Source: Phycisphaerales bacterium (GTDB taxonomy: Bacteria > Planctomycetota > Phycisphaerae > Phycisphaerales > UBA1924). Taken from it: DNA of 37,626 nucleotides. A program made the translations under genes and the position numbers. Shown here one piece after another: positions 29,979 to 37,626 of the stretch. The notes below the pieces were generated by a model. That model made no database searches. It saw only the letters and a list, made by a program, of their open reading frames with translations, and had not been told where the DNA came from. Every line of letters begins with the position of its first letter. Positions within the stretch are counted from its first letter, which is position 1. The stretch lies in the NCBI GenBank assembly GCA_029260375.1, contig JAJDDI010000067.1:1-37626 (forward strand), given 5' to 3'.

Positions 29979-30081
29979 CTCTCGGGGTGTTCCCGCCGGC
30001 TCTGACGGCCCCGGTCATGCGATCCAACATGGCCGGATCTCCCCATCACTCGCGGCGCACGACGCGCCGCCGGGGATACGC

Positions 30082-31758
30082 ATGACCGACGAGACCAACG
30101 CCCCCGCGCCCGGGGACCACACGCAGAGCCAAAACACCGACAGCGAAGGCGCCCCCAAGAAGAAGCGGCGCCGGCGCCGGCGCAAGCCCGCCGGTGACGG
30201 CGCGCCACAGAGCCCCGAATCCTCGCAGGACCAGCCCCGCTCCGAGAGCGATGGGGACGGCGGTGGTCGCAGCCGACGCAGCGTCGGTGGCGGACGGGGC
30301 GGTCGGGACGGCGGTCGATCGGGCGGGCGACCCCCGCGCGACGCCGGCGCCGAGCACGAGCCCACGCGCCAGCGCAACAAGACCGCGGCGGTCCACTCCG
30401 CCGAGAGCTTCGACATCGACAAGACCTTCGCCGACCTGGACCTCAAGCCCGAGCTGCTCGCGGGCATCGAGTCAATCGGCTTCGTCCACCCCACCAAGAT
30501 CCAGGCGACGCTCATCCCCGTCGCGCTCACGGGCGTGGACATCCTGGGCCAGGCCAAGACGGGCACGGGCAAGACCGCCGCCTTCGCCATCCCCCTGCTC
30601 AACATGGTCGAGCCGGGCAAGGGCGGGCAGGCGCTCATCCTCGCCCCCACGCGCGAGCTGGCCATCCAGATCCGCCAGGACATCGACGAGCTGGGCGCCA
30701 AGATGGGCGTCTCCGCCGTCGCGATCTACGGCGGGCAGTCCATCAACACCCAGGCCAACCGCCTCCGCGAGCACCCCGAGATCATCGTCGGCACCCCCGG
30801 GCGCCTGATGGACATGGTCCAGCGCGGGTACATGTCCTTCAGCCACGTCGAGTTCGCCGTCCTCGACGAGGTGGACCGGATGTTCGACATCGGCTTCCGC
30901 GACGACATCAAACGCATCCTGGGCCAGTGCCCCAAGGACCGCCAGACGATCTTCGTCTCCGCGACCATGACGCCCGAGATCGAGCGCCTCGCCCGCCAGT
31001 ACATGCAGGACCCCGAGAAGCTGGTCATCGCCAGCGGGTCGCTGACGGTGGACCTGGTCGATCAGTTCCACCTGCCCGTGCCCCCGTGGGACAAACGCCG
31101 CCTGCTGGCCCACCTGCTCACGCACGAGGAGCCGGCGCTCACGCTCGTCTTCTGCCGCATGAAGCGCACCGTCGATGACCTCGTCCGATACCTGGAGCGC
31201 CAGAACATCGAGGCCCACGCCATCCACGGCGACCTCTCACAGGGCGCCCGCAACAACGTCATGGAACGCTTCCGCTCGGGCTCGCTCTCGGTCATGATCG
31301 CCTCCGACCTCGCGTCGCGCGGCATCGACGTCGAGGGCATCACCCACGTCGTCAACTACGACCTGCCCGAGGACCCCGATCTGTACGTCCACCGCATCGG
31401 ACGCACCGCCCGCGCCGGGCGGCGCGGCATCGCCTGGAGCCTGGTCACCCCAGAGCAGGGGGGCCTGCTGACGGACATCGAGATCCTCGTCAACGCCGAG
31501 ATCCCCAAGCTCGAATACCCGGACTTCGAGCCCCGCGAGCGCCCCGCCGACTGGCGCGACGAGCCCAAGCCCAACCAGTACATCGTTGAGGGCGTCGAAC
31601 GCAAAGAGAACAAGCCCAGGCACGAGCTGGACACCCCCGAGGAAGCCACCAAGACGCTCTCCAAGGACGAGATGGCCACGAAGTTCCCCGGAGGCATCGT
31701 CCCCTCCAAGCTCCCGCCCAAGCGCATGGGCGGACGCATGCGGACCGGGCGCAAGTAA
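30082..31758 (+). CDS. DEAD-box RNA helicase with DEVD motif II (RhlE/RhlB type)
   Basis: The 558-residue protein has an N-terminal disordered extension of about 100 residues rich in Lys, Arg and Gly (KKKRRRRRRKPAGDG, RSGGRPPRDAG). The RecA-like core then shows the Q motif (GFVHPTKIQATLIP), motif I AKTGTGKT (158-165), Ia PTRELA, motif II DEVD (262-265, not DEAD), motif III SAT (293-295), IV VFCRMKRTV, V ASRGIDVEG and VI HRIGRTARAGRRG. The C-terminal tail is acidic then basic (GRMRTGRK-like end). It unwinds short RNA duplexes in decay, ribosome assembly or cold response. Motif II DEVD keeps both catalytic acids, so activity should persist. Followed by a strong terminator at 31786. Confidence 0.94.
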   Translation: MTDETNAPAPGDHTQSQNTDSEGAPKKKRRRRRRKPAGDGAPQSPESSQDQPRSESDGDGGGRSRRSVGGGRGGRDGGRSGGRPPRDAGAEHEPTRQRNKTAAVHSAESFDIDKTFADLDLKPELLAGIESIGFVHPTKIQATLIPVALTGVDILGQAKTGTGKTAAFAIPLLNMVEPGKGGQALILAPTRELAIQIRQDIDELGAKMGVSAVAIYGGQSINTQANRLREHPEIIVGTPGRLMDMVQRGYMSFSHVEFAVLDEVDRMFDIGFRDDIKRILGQCPKDRQTIFVSATMTPEIERLARQYMQDPEKLVIASGSLTVDLVDQFHLPVPPWDKRRLLAHLLTHEEPALTLVFCRMKRTVDDLVRYLERQNIEAHAIHGDLSQGARNNVMERFRSGSLSVMIASDLASRGIDVEGITHVVNYDLPEDPDLYVHRIGRTARAGRRGIAWSLVTPEQGGLLTDIEILVNAEIPKLEYPDFEPRERPADWRDEPKPNQYIVEGVERKENKPRHELDTPEEATKTLSKDEMATKFPGGIVPSKLPPKRMGGRMRTGRK

Positions 31759-31785
31759 GCAGCGCCTTTCTCCTGTCTCCCTTGA

Positions 31786-31815
31786 GGGCTCGACCCAGCC
31801 GGGTCGGCCCTTTTT
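31786..31815 (+). terminator. Rho-independent terminator after the helicase gene
   Basis: GGGC (31786-31789), a bulged T, and CGACCC pair with GGGTCG and GCCC (31801-31810) around loop AGCC, followed by TTTTT. It is 28 bases past the helicase stop. Confidence 0.88.
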
Positions 31816-31824
31816 CGTGCGCTC

Positions 31825-31830
31825 TACGAT
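31825..31830 (+). promoter_or_regulatory. TACGAT -10 box for a leaderless M42 peptidase message
   Basis: TACGAT ends five bases before ATG 31836 and follows the terminator at once. No ribosome site is present between, so transcription would begin at the start codon. Confidence 0.45.
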
Positions 31831-31835
31831 GCCCC

Positions 31836-33056
31836 ATGCCCATCCCCGAAGACCGCGCGAAGGCGTACACCGACTGGCTCCAGCAGATCACGATGCTCCC
31901 CACCGCCGCGGGCAAGGAGGATCGTGTCGTCGCGTGGATAGATCGATGGGTGGGTCAGCGCGACGACCTCACCCTCTCGCGTGACGAGCACCGGAACCTG
32001 ACCATCGCCTTCAAGGACGCGCCCAAGACCGACGCGGGCCCGCTCTATCTCACCGCCCACCTGGACCACCCCGCCTTCGTCGTCGAATCCCGTGACGGCG
32101 CCGACCTGGTCCTCGCCTTCCGCGGCGGCGTCATGGACGACTACTTCCCAGACGCCCGCGTGATCCTCCACACCGCCGATGGCTCAACGCACACCGCCGT
32201 CATCACGACCAAGACCGAGGGCCCCCACGAGCCGTTCAAGATGTTCGGCGCGACCCTCGAGGACGCCGGCGCCAGGGTCGAGGCGGGCGACATCGCCGTG
32301 TGGGACCTGCCCGCGCCAGCGATCCTCCCCGCGCCCGACGAGGGCGGGGCGGTCGAGGGCGGCGTGCTGCACACCAACGCGTGCGACGATCTGGCCGCCG
32401 TCGCCGCGGCCCTGGGCGCGATGGAGGAGGCCCGCCTCGCGTGCGCACGCGGCGAGTCGGTCGCGGACCTGCGGATCCTGTTCACCATGGCCGAGGAGGT
32501 CGGGTTCATCGGCGCCATCGGCGCGTGCCGGAGCAAGACCGCGCCCGCCAACGCCCGCCTGATCTGCCTGGAGAACTCCCGCGCCGACCCGAAGGAATCA
32601 CCCATCGGCGGCGGGCCCATCGTCCGGGTGGGCGACCGCATCAGCGTCTTCACGCCCGAGCTGACGACGCAGATCGCCAAGGTCGCCGAATCACTGGGCG
32701 GCAGCGCCCACGCCCGCGCCACAGAGAAAGCCGACGCGCCGCCCGGGTTCCGCTGGCAGCGCAAGCTCATGGCCGGCGGGGCGTGCGAGGCGTCGGTCTT
32801 CTGCGCCTACGCGTACACCGCGACGTGCGTCTGCCTCCCGCTGGGCAACTACCACAACATGGCGGACCTGACCGCGGTGCAGGCGGGCACGAACACCTCA
32901 CGCCCGCGCGTCGGGCGTGAGCACGTGTCGATCCGCGACTACCTGGGCATGGTCGAGCTGCTGAGCGCCTGCGCCACGTCGCTGGGTGAATCCCCAAGCT
33001 TCCGGGCCCGCCTGGACAAGCTGTGGGACGAGCGGAAGTTTGTGGTCGGGGGCTGA
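31836..33056 (+). CDS. M42 family metallopeptidase (glutamyl aminopeptidase/cellulase M type)
   Basis: The 406-residue protein has the dinuclear metal ligands of the MH clan in order: His 75 and Asp 77 (YLTAHLDHPAF), the bridging Asp in TNACDDLAAV, the catalytic and metal Glu pair in FTMAEEVGFIGA, the acid in CLENSRADP and His in LPLGNYHNMAD. FKMFGATLEDAGARVEAGDI matches the M42 middle beta-domain. Such enzymes remove N-terminal residues from peptides in the cytoplasm and often form dodecamers. There is no signal peptide. ATG 31836 is supported by a TACGAT box five bases upstream. It is convergent with the AsmA-like giant; the two stop codons lie within a GGCTGA-GGC-TCAGCC hairpin. Confidence 0.9.
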   Translation: MPIPEDRAKAYTDWLQQITMLPTAAGKEDRVVAWIDRWVGQRDDLTLSRDEHRNLTIAFKDAPKTDAGPLYLTAHLDHPAFVVESRDGADLVLAFRGGVMDDYFPDARVILHTADGSTHTAVITTKTEGPHEPFKMFGATLEDAGARVEAGDIAVWDLPAPAILPAPDEGGAVEGGVLHTNACDDLAAVAAALGAMEEARLACARGESVADLRILFTMAEEVGFIGAIGACRSKTAPANARLICLENSRADPKESPIGGGPIVRVGDRISVFTPELTTQIAKVAESLGGSAHARATEKADAPPGFRWQRKLMAGGACEASVFCAYAYTATCVCLPLGNYHNMADLTAVQAGTNTSRPRVGREHVSIRDYLGMVELLSACATSLGESPSFRARLDKLWDERKFVVGG

Positions 33057-33065
33057 GGCTCAGCC
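33051..33065. terminator. Stop-to-stop hairpin between convergent genes
   Basis: GGCTGA, loop GGC, TCAGCC pairs the M42 gene stop with the AsmA-like gene stop. The stem is only six bases with no T tract, so any stop activity would be weak. Confidence 0.3.
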
Positions 33066-36000
33066 GCCGCCCTTCTTGCGACCGCCGAGGATGCCCTCGA
33101 GCAGCTTGCCCGGGTCGGGCGCGTTGCCGCCGCCACCTCCGCCGCCAAGCTTGAGCTCCCAACCACTCTTGCCGATTGAACCAACGCTCGCGAGCGAGAC
33201 GCCTCCGGTGGCGTCGAGCACCTGCCCGAGCACGCCGGTCCCCCCGGCGAACTCCGACGCCAGCGCCCCGATGGGCAGGTTCACGCGGACGTTCTGGGTC
33301 TGCTCAACAAGATTGACGCTGCCCTTGGAGACAAGGTTGAACTCGCCGATGGGCACGGTGAGGTTGTCGTAGGTCGCGACGCCATTCTGGTACTGAACGT
33401 CAAAGGGCTGCAGACGCTGACCGATGGTCTGTCCCTGCCCGCCGAGCCTCAGGAACTTCCCCATCCCGCCGTCGAGCTGGAGGTTGGCCTCGCCCGGATC
33501 GATGTTGATCGTGGCCGAGGCGAACTCGAGGACGCTCCGCCCGTCCACGGGGATGCGCATCGGGTTGATGACGACGCGCGCCGGCGCGTGCGTGCCCTCT
33601 TCCTTGGTGATCCCGCCGAAGATGGGGATGACCTTGGCCAGCTCAAAGCCGAACTCGCTGTCCACGCGCCGCACGTTGAGCGATGTGGGCTTGGTCCCGA
33701 CGAACATGCCGTTGGTGACGCGCCCCTCGAATGTTGCGGCCGCGTTTGGGCCCTTGACGCTGCCCTTGGCGGTCCCGCCCTCGCGCGGGAAGTTTTCCAC
33801 GCGGGCGCGCACGTCGGCGGTCTCGCCCAGGAGCATCGCGAGCTTGCCGTTGCCCCCCGCGATCGCGTCGGCGACGGAGCTGGGCAGGGCGGTGATGACG
33901 ATCAGCCCGCTGGCCGCGGGCTGCTGCCCCTCCTGCCCGATGCCCTCGAGCGTCAGCTCGGCCGAGAGCGCGTCGTCGCCCCCGCCCTTGTTCTTCATCG
34001 TCGCGTTGATCGCCAGCGTGCCGGGCGTCTGCGTGCTGCTGGCGGTGGCGACGAGGCCCTGGTACTCGATCTGCGTGCCGTCCGCCATCGTGAGCGACAC
34101 ATCGCTGGACGTCGCGCCGATCTGCACGTCCGGGCTGCCCGCCCCGCTGTGGGGCAGGACCAGGCGCTGCATGTCCAGCGTCAGGTCCACCGCCCGCGTC
34201 ACGCGGAAGGCCGGCTCGCCAGGCCCCGCCAGGCGCTTGGTCGCCCACTCGGGCGCGACACGCCAGGTCAGCTTCGACGCCTTCTCCAGACGCAGCGACG
34301 CGTCGTCGCCCACCAGACGCAGCGGCGCGCTCGTCTTCATCCGGGGCGAGTCCACCTCCAGCCCGATGCGCGAGCCCTTCAGCGGGCTCTTCGGGTCGAA
34401 GGCGTCGGACGCCAGCGAGGCCCGCAGCGTCGCGGTCTGACCGAACAGCCCGGTCAGCAGGTCGTCCAGCGCCAGCGCCTCCTGCGTGCGCGCGCTGCTG
34501 GTCAGTTGGGTCGCGACGTTCAGGTCCACGCGCGACATGCTCGGCGCCCGCACGCTGCCACCGCCGCTGAGCCCGGCGAGCTGCTGGCCCGCCTCGTCGC
34601 TGAGCGATCCGGTCAGGTTGATCTTGACGTCGGCGCCGCCCTCGCCCACGAGCGCCGCCCACGGCGCCGAGCCCTCGGCGCTGATCGCCAGCACGCTCGT
34701 GGGCGCCTCGCGCAGCGCGCCCGTCTCCGGGTCCGCCCCCATCGGCAGGCCCTTGAGCGTCACGCCCTCGGTCGCGACCCGGAACTGGGCGTCCTGCCCC
34801 GCCTTCCGGCTGAGCGTCAGCTCGATCGGGCGCGCGTTGGCCCGGGGCTTGGTCCCCTGGTCGGAGCGCACGCCCAGCTGCGTCACGCGGGCGCCGACGT
34901 CGAACGTCGCGCCCTCGAGCGCCGGAACGCCCTCGGTCAGCGGGACGCTTAGGCTCGTCACCTGGAGCGTCCCCTTGGCCTCCGGGTTGACGCTCGCGCC
35001 CTGGGGCAACGACGCGAACCGCTCGATCAGCCCCGCGAGGCCCTGGGCGTTGACCTCGATCCCGCCCTCGCGCGTGCGCACGCTCGACTTGTCGGCGGCC
35101 AGGGCGCCCGTGATATTCAGCCGCTCGCTGTCGAGCTTCAGGTCCAGCAGCGCGGGTTCCCCGCGCCCGCTCGCCTTGTGAATGTTCGCGCTGAGGCTGA
35201 CGCTCGGGCCCATGTCGCGGGCCGCGTCGATGGTGTCCGCGGGCAGGAAGGCGTTGATCGCTCCCGCGGGGATGCTCGGGGCCATGACAGACGCCGCGAG
35301 CGTCGCGCCCCAGATGTCGATCTGACCCTCGCCCCCCAGCAGGTCGCTCGCCCGCAGGTCCGCGGTGACCGCCGCGGGCGGGTTCGAGCCCGACGCGAGT
35401 TGCATCACACCCTTGCCCGTGATATTCGCCAGCGACTGGGGCGCGTCGATACTGAGCTCAAGACCGGTGATCGAGATCGGCGTGACCTCGCCCTCGCGCT
35501 CCAGCGAGCCCGAGATCGAGTTCGCCCGGAGCACGCCCTGCGCGCGCACGGTGCGCAGATCGGGCGTCCCGCCGGAGAACGCGCCCAGGTCCACGCTGAG
35601 CGTCTCGACCCTGAGCGAGATGGGTGATGCGCGGTCGATGGTTATCCCCCCCGACCCCGACAACAGGCGGTTGAGCGTCGCCCCGGGGTTGCGCATCGTG
35701 GCAGTCGCCGCCTGGACGCGCTCGGGCGTGCTGACGCGTGTGCCCTCGAGAAGGACGTGAAAGCCCGCCTCGAACTGGGCGCCATCGACCATGAAGTGGA
35801 GGTCGATCGCCTCCGAACTCTCACCGCTGGATGCCTTGAGGGTCGCGTTGAGCGTCGGGCCAAACTCCTGGGCAATGCGCACGCCCATCGCGTCAACGAA
35901 GGGCTGCACCGTCTCCGCGGCCAGCCCGGTCACACGCACCTCGCCCGTGATCCCGATCGACATCGGGTCGCGCAGCGCGCCCGAGGCGTCGAAGAGCGGC

Positions 36001-37310
36001 CCGGTGCGCAGGTTCTCAACCACGATATCGCCCGCGGGCTGCCCGTCGAGCTCGGCGCTGGCGGCGACCAGGATCCCGATACCCTTGCTCAGGTCTTCAG
36101 AGGAGGAGAAAATCACGATCTCGCTCAGATCCAGCACACCCGTGCGCGACGCGTCGCCCGAGAGGGGCACGCGTGCCCGAGACGGCGTGGACTCGACACG
36201 CAGCTCCACCAGCACGCCCTCGTACGTCCCGGCCCGCACCGCGTCCATCGGCGCCCGCAGCTGCGAGACGACCAGCGTCGCCTCGGGCCAGGTCTCGAAC
36301 TCGATCGATGCGCTCTCGGCCAGTGCCCGTCGCAGCGCCGGGATCGCCCGGGCCGCCCGCTCGCCCGAGACACGGATCTGCGACTCGCCCGTGCGGGTCA
36401 GCACGCCGTCGCGGATGTTGAGCGCGACGCCCCCGTTGACGCCCGCGCTGCGGATCGAGGTCGAGGCGTCCATGGTCTCGAGGGTGCCGTTGGCGCTGGC
36501 GTCGAGGCTGAACGCCTCGCCCAGGATCGCGGGCAGGTCCGTGTCGCTCGGGTTGAACGCCTGCACGAGCGACGCGGGCACGTCGCTCAGGTCCAGCGTC
36601 AGGGCCACGCTCGCCCCGCCGACGTCGATCACGCCCGCGCTGTCGATCAGCGAGGTGATGGTCGCGTCGAGCACGCCCGAGCCGCCACCGGCGAACGTCG
36701 GCTTGAGGTTGGCCTTGATCGGCGCCCCGGGGGCCAGGCTGGCCGTCCCCGTGAGCGTCGCCAGGACGTCGCTGCCATCTTCGACGCGCAGCTGCGTGAT
36801 GTTGAGTTTCGCCGCCAGCGACGAGGGCACGCTCGCGGGCTTGCCCGAGCCGGCGCCCGCGGTCCCCCCGCCCTTGGCGCCGGGCGCCTTGGTCGAAGCG
36901 ATCGCGTTCATGAACCTCGGCTCGCCCGCGTCATTGCGGTCCGCCTTGATCACGCCCGAGAGCCCGATCTCGCCCAGATCGCGCGAGCCCGTCGCCAGGC
37001 CCAGCAGCCCCGCGCCCGCGCTCACGTCCAGCTCCGCGACGAGCACGTTGTCCGGGTCGTACAGGCGGACGCCCCGCACGCGCTGCGCGCCCGTCCACGA
37101 CAGCGACACCGCGTCCACCTCGACGCGCCCCGCGATCGACTCGCCGGCCTTGCCCGCGATGATCCCCGGAGCGACGGCGCCCGCGATCGTCGGCAACGCC
37201 AGCACGCCCACGACCAGCAGCACCAGCAGCAGACCCAGGGCCAGCAGCAGCTTCCGCCCGCGCTTGCGCTTGGGCGCGGGGGACTTGTTCGATCGGTTCG
37301 GTTGGGACAC
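33060..37310 (-). CDS. Very large AsmA-like (TamB/DUF3971-type) envelope protein
   Basis: The 1416-residue protein starts at GTG 37310, five bases after GGAGG. A basic cytosolic start (SPAPKRKRGRK) leads to one membrane helix (LLLALGLLLVLLVVGVLALP) and then about 1350 residues of periplasmic beta-strand repeats. AsmA-type cues include SIAGRVEVDAVSLSWTGAQ near the start and FGFELAKVIPIFGG-like and GEFNLVSKGSVNLVEQTQNV segments near the end, where AsmA_2/TamB-type C-terminal strands lie. These proteins form long hydrophobic grooves that move phospholipid between membranes. The final 25 residues are Gly/Lys-rich (GGGGGGNAPDPGKLLEG, RKKGGG). The gene follows nusG by 120 bases. Family call moderate, since repeats are divergent. 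Confidence 0.82.
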   Translation of the reverse strand: MSQPNRSNKSPAPKRKRGRKLLLALGLLLVLLVVGVLALPTIAGAVAPGIIAGKAGESIAGRVEVDAVSLSWTGAQRVRGVRLYDPDNVLVAELDVSAGAGLLGLATGSRDLGEIGLSGVIKADRNDAGEPRFMNAIASTKAPGAKGGGTAGAGSGKPASVPSSLAAKLNITQLRVEDGSDVLATLTGTASLAPGAPIKANLKPTFAGGGSGVLDATITSLIDSAGVIDVGGASVALTLDLSDVPASLVQAFNPSDTDLPAILGEAFSLDASANGTLETMDASTSIRSAGVNGGVALNIRDGVLTRTGESQIRVSGERAARAIPALRRALAESASIEFETWPEATLVVSQLRAPMDAVRAGTYEGVLVELRVESTPSRARVPLSGDASRTGVLDLSEIVIFSSSEDLSKGIGILVAASAELDGQPAGDIVVENLRTGPLFDASGALRDPMSIGITGEVRVTGLAAETVQPFVDAMGVRIAQEFGPTLNATLKASSGESSEAIDLHFMVDGAQFEAGFHVLLEGTRVSTPERVQAATATMRNPGATLNRLLSGSGGITIDRASPISLRVETLSVDLGAFSGGTPDLRTVRAQGVLRANSISGSLEREGEVTPISITGLELSIDAPQSLANITGKGVMQLASGSNPPAAVTADLRASDLLGGEGQIDIWGATLAASVMAPSIPAGAINAFLPADTIDAARDMGPSVSLSANIHKASGRGEPALLDLKLDSERLNITGALAADKSSVRTREGGIEVNAQGLAGLIERFASLPQGASVNPEAKGTLQVTSLSVPLTEGVPALEGATFDVGARVTQLGVRSDQGTKPRANARPIELTLSRKAGQDAQFRVATEGVTLKGLPMGADPETGALREAPTSVLAISAEGSAPWAALVGEGGADVKINLTGSLSDEAGQQLAGLSGGGSVRAPSMSRVDLNVATQLTSSARTQEALALDDLLTGLFGQTATLRASLASDAFDPKSPLKGSRIGLEVDSPRMKTSAPLRLVGDDASLRLEKASKLTWRVAPEWATKRLAGPGEPAFRVTRAVDLTLDMQRLVLPHSGAGSPDVQIGATSSDVSLTMADGTQIEYQGLVATASSTQTPGTLAINATMKNKGGGDDALSAELTLEGIGQEGQQPAASGLIVITALPSSVADAIAGGNGKLAMLLGETADVRARVENFPREGGTAKGSVKGPNAAATFEGRVTNGMFVGTKPTSLNVRRVDSEFGFELAKVIPIFGGITKEEGTHAPARVVINPMRIPVDGRSVLEFASATINIDPGEANLQLDGGMGKFLRLGGQGQTIGQRLQPFDVQYQNGVATYDNLTVPIGEFNLVSKGSVNLVEQTQNVRVNLPIGALASEFAGGTGVLGQVLDATGGVSLASVGSIGKSGWELKLGGGGGGGNAPDPGKLLEGILGGRKKGGG

Positions 37311-37403
37311 GGGAACCTCCCTCGGCGCCGATTCGGCGCTCGCGGGTATTGTTCGCGCACGATCGCGCTCACTCCAAGAATGAGCAAATCTTCATTCACA
37401 GAC

Positions 37404-37419
37404 GCCCCGGACGCGGGGC
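37404..37419 (-). terminator. Hairpin between nusG and the AsmA-like gene
   Basis: GCCCCG, loop GACG, CGGGGC is a 6-base GC stem 12 bases after the nusG stop on the minus strand. No T tract follows; a weak candidate. Confidence 0.35.
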
Positions 37420-37430
37420 TGGGGCGGGGC

Positions 37431-37626
37431 TCAGGCCTCGTCGGCCTTGGAGATCTGCCACTCTTCGAGGTCCACCGGGGCCTGACGCCCGAAGATGGTG
37501 ACCAGCACGCGGACCTGCCCCTTCTCGGGGAACAGCTCGTCCACGGTGCCCTCGTAGTTGGCGAACGGGCCTTCCTTGATGACCACGGGCTCGCCCTTCT
37601 CGAAGGTCATCTTGATGACGGGCTCT
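37431..37626 (-). CDS. nusG: Transcription termination/antitermination factor NusG (C-terminal part)
   Basis: The last 64 codons are visible; the start lies outside the window. The fragment reads through EPVIKMTFEKGEPVVIKEG, PFANYEGTVDELFPEKGQVR and VLVTIFGRQAPVDLEEWQIS, ending KADEA. This is the KOW domain of NusG, with the GxxVxIxxGPFxNxxGxVxEL core that contacts NusE and Rho. NusG couples RNA polymerase to ribosomes and to Rho. The common bacterial neighbour rplK does not follow: the next gene on the same strand is the AsmA-like giant. Confidence 0.92.
   Translation of the reverse strand, partial: EPVIKMTFEKGEPVVIKEGPFANYEGTVDELFPEKGQVRVLVTIFGRQAPVDLEEWQISKADEA

Noticed and set aside
1..37626. 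tRNA, rRNA, riboswitch or CRISPR features
   Set aside because: I read all gaps and saw no cloverleaf, conserved rRNA segment, known riboswitch core or spaced repeats. A covariance-model scan was not possible.

Overview
The window is about 37.6 kb of very GC-rich bacterial DNA with dense coding and short gaps. No gap between genes exceeds 300 bases. Several features point to a planctomycete, most likely Phycisphaerae: secreted proteins ending in a degenerate dockerin-like repeat that closes with Gly-Cys-Pro, large signal-peptide-bearing FG-GAP and subtilase proteins, AsmA-like giants, and no rRNA or tRNA. This assignment is inferred from protein style, not from a marker gene. Thirty-one coding regions are supported. 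The first (rimK) and last (nusG) are cut by the window ends.

Layout. 1-2204 (minus): a rimB-rimK pair for ATP-grasp ligation and retropepsin-like proteolysis, plus two small hypothetical genes, one with an Asp/Glu tail. 2396-3297 (plus): two overlapping membrane protein genes. 3465-8111: a phage-like cassette. A four-gene minus operon (two-HTH protein, ABC ATPase fused to a GNAT-like domain, small protein, terminase large subunit) faces an XRE-S24 repressor across a gap rich in operator-like repeats. 8307-11175: an HTH-membrane fusion, a GbsR/MarR regulator coupled to a small protein, and a UbiA prenyltransferase. 11261-27019: mostly minus-strand secreted proteins, namely two S8 subtilases, a PhoD-like metallophosphoesterase, a DUF1028/FG-GAP protein and an ASPIC/UnbV FG-GAP protein. 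All five carry C-terminal dockerin-like domains. Housekeeping genes sit among them (Ycf46-like AAA ATPase, AsmA-like protein, MntR, DUF167). 27051-29922: an orphan DNA methyltransferase, then a divergent pair of a WaaP-like kinase and a family 2 glycosyltransferase, probably for lipopolysaccharide. 30082-33056: a DEVD-box RNA helicase and an M42 peptidase. 33060-37626: a 1416-residue AsmA-like protein and the end of nusG.

The best candidate for an unusual system is the compact repressor/terminase/ABC-GNAT cassette at 3465-8111. It has packaging and regulatory genes but no portal, capsid, tail or integrase. Other notable signals are three intergenic REPIN-like inverted hairpin pairs, two of which show compensatory base changes between arms; an apparent swap of calcium ligands for a cysteine pair among the dockerin-like domains; and long perfect palindromes placed directly against start codons.
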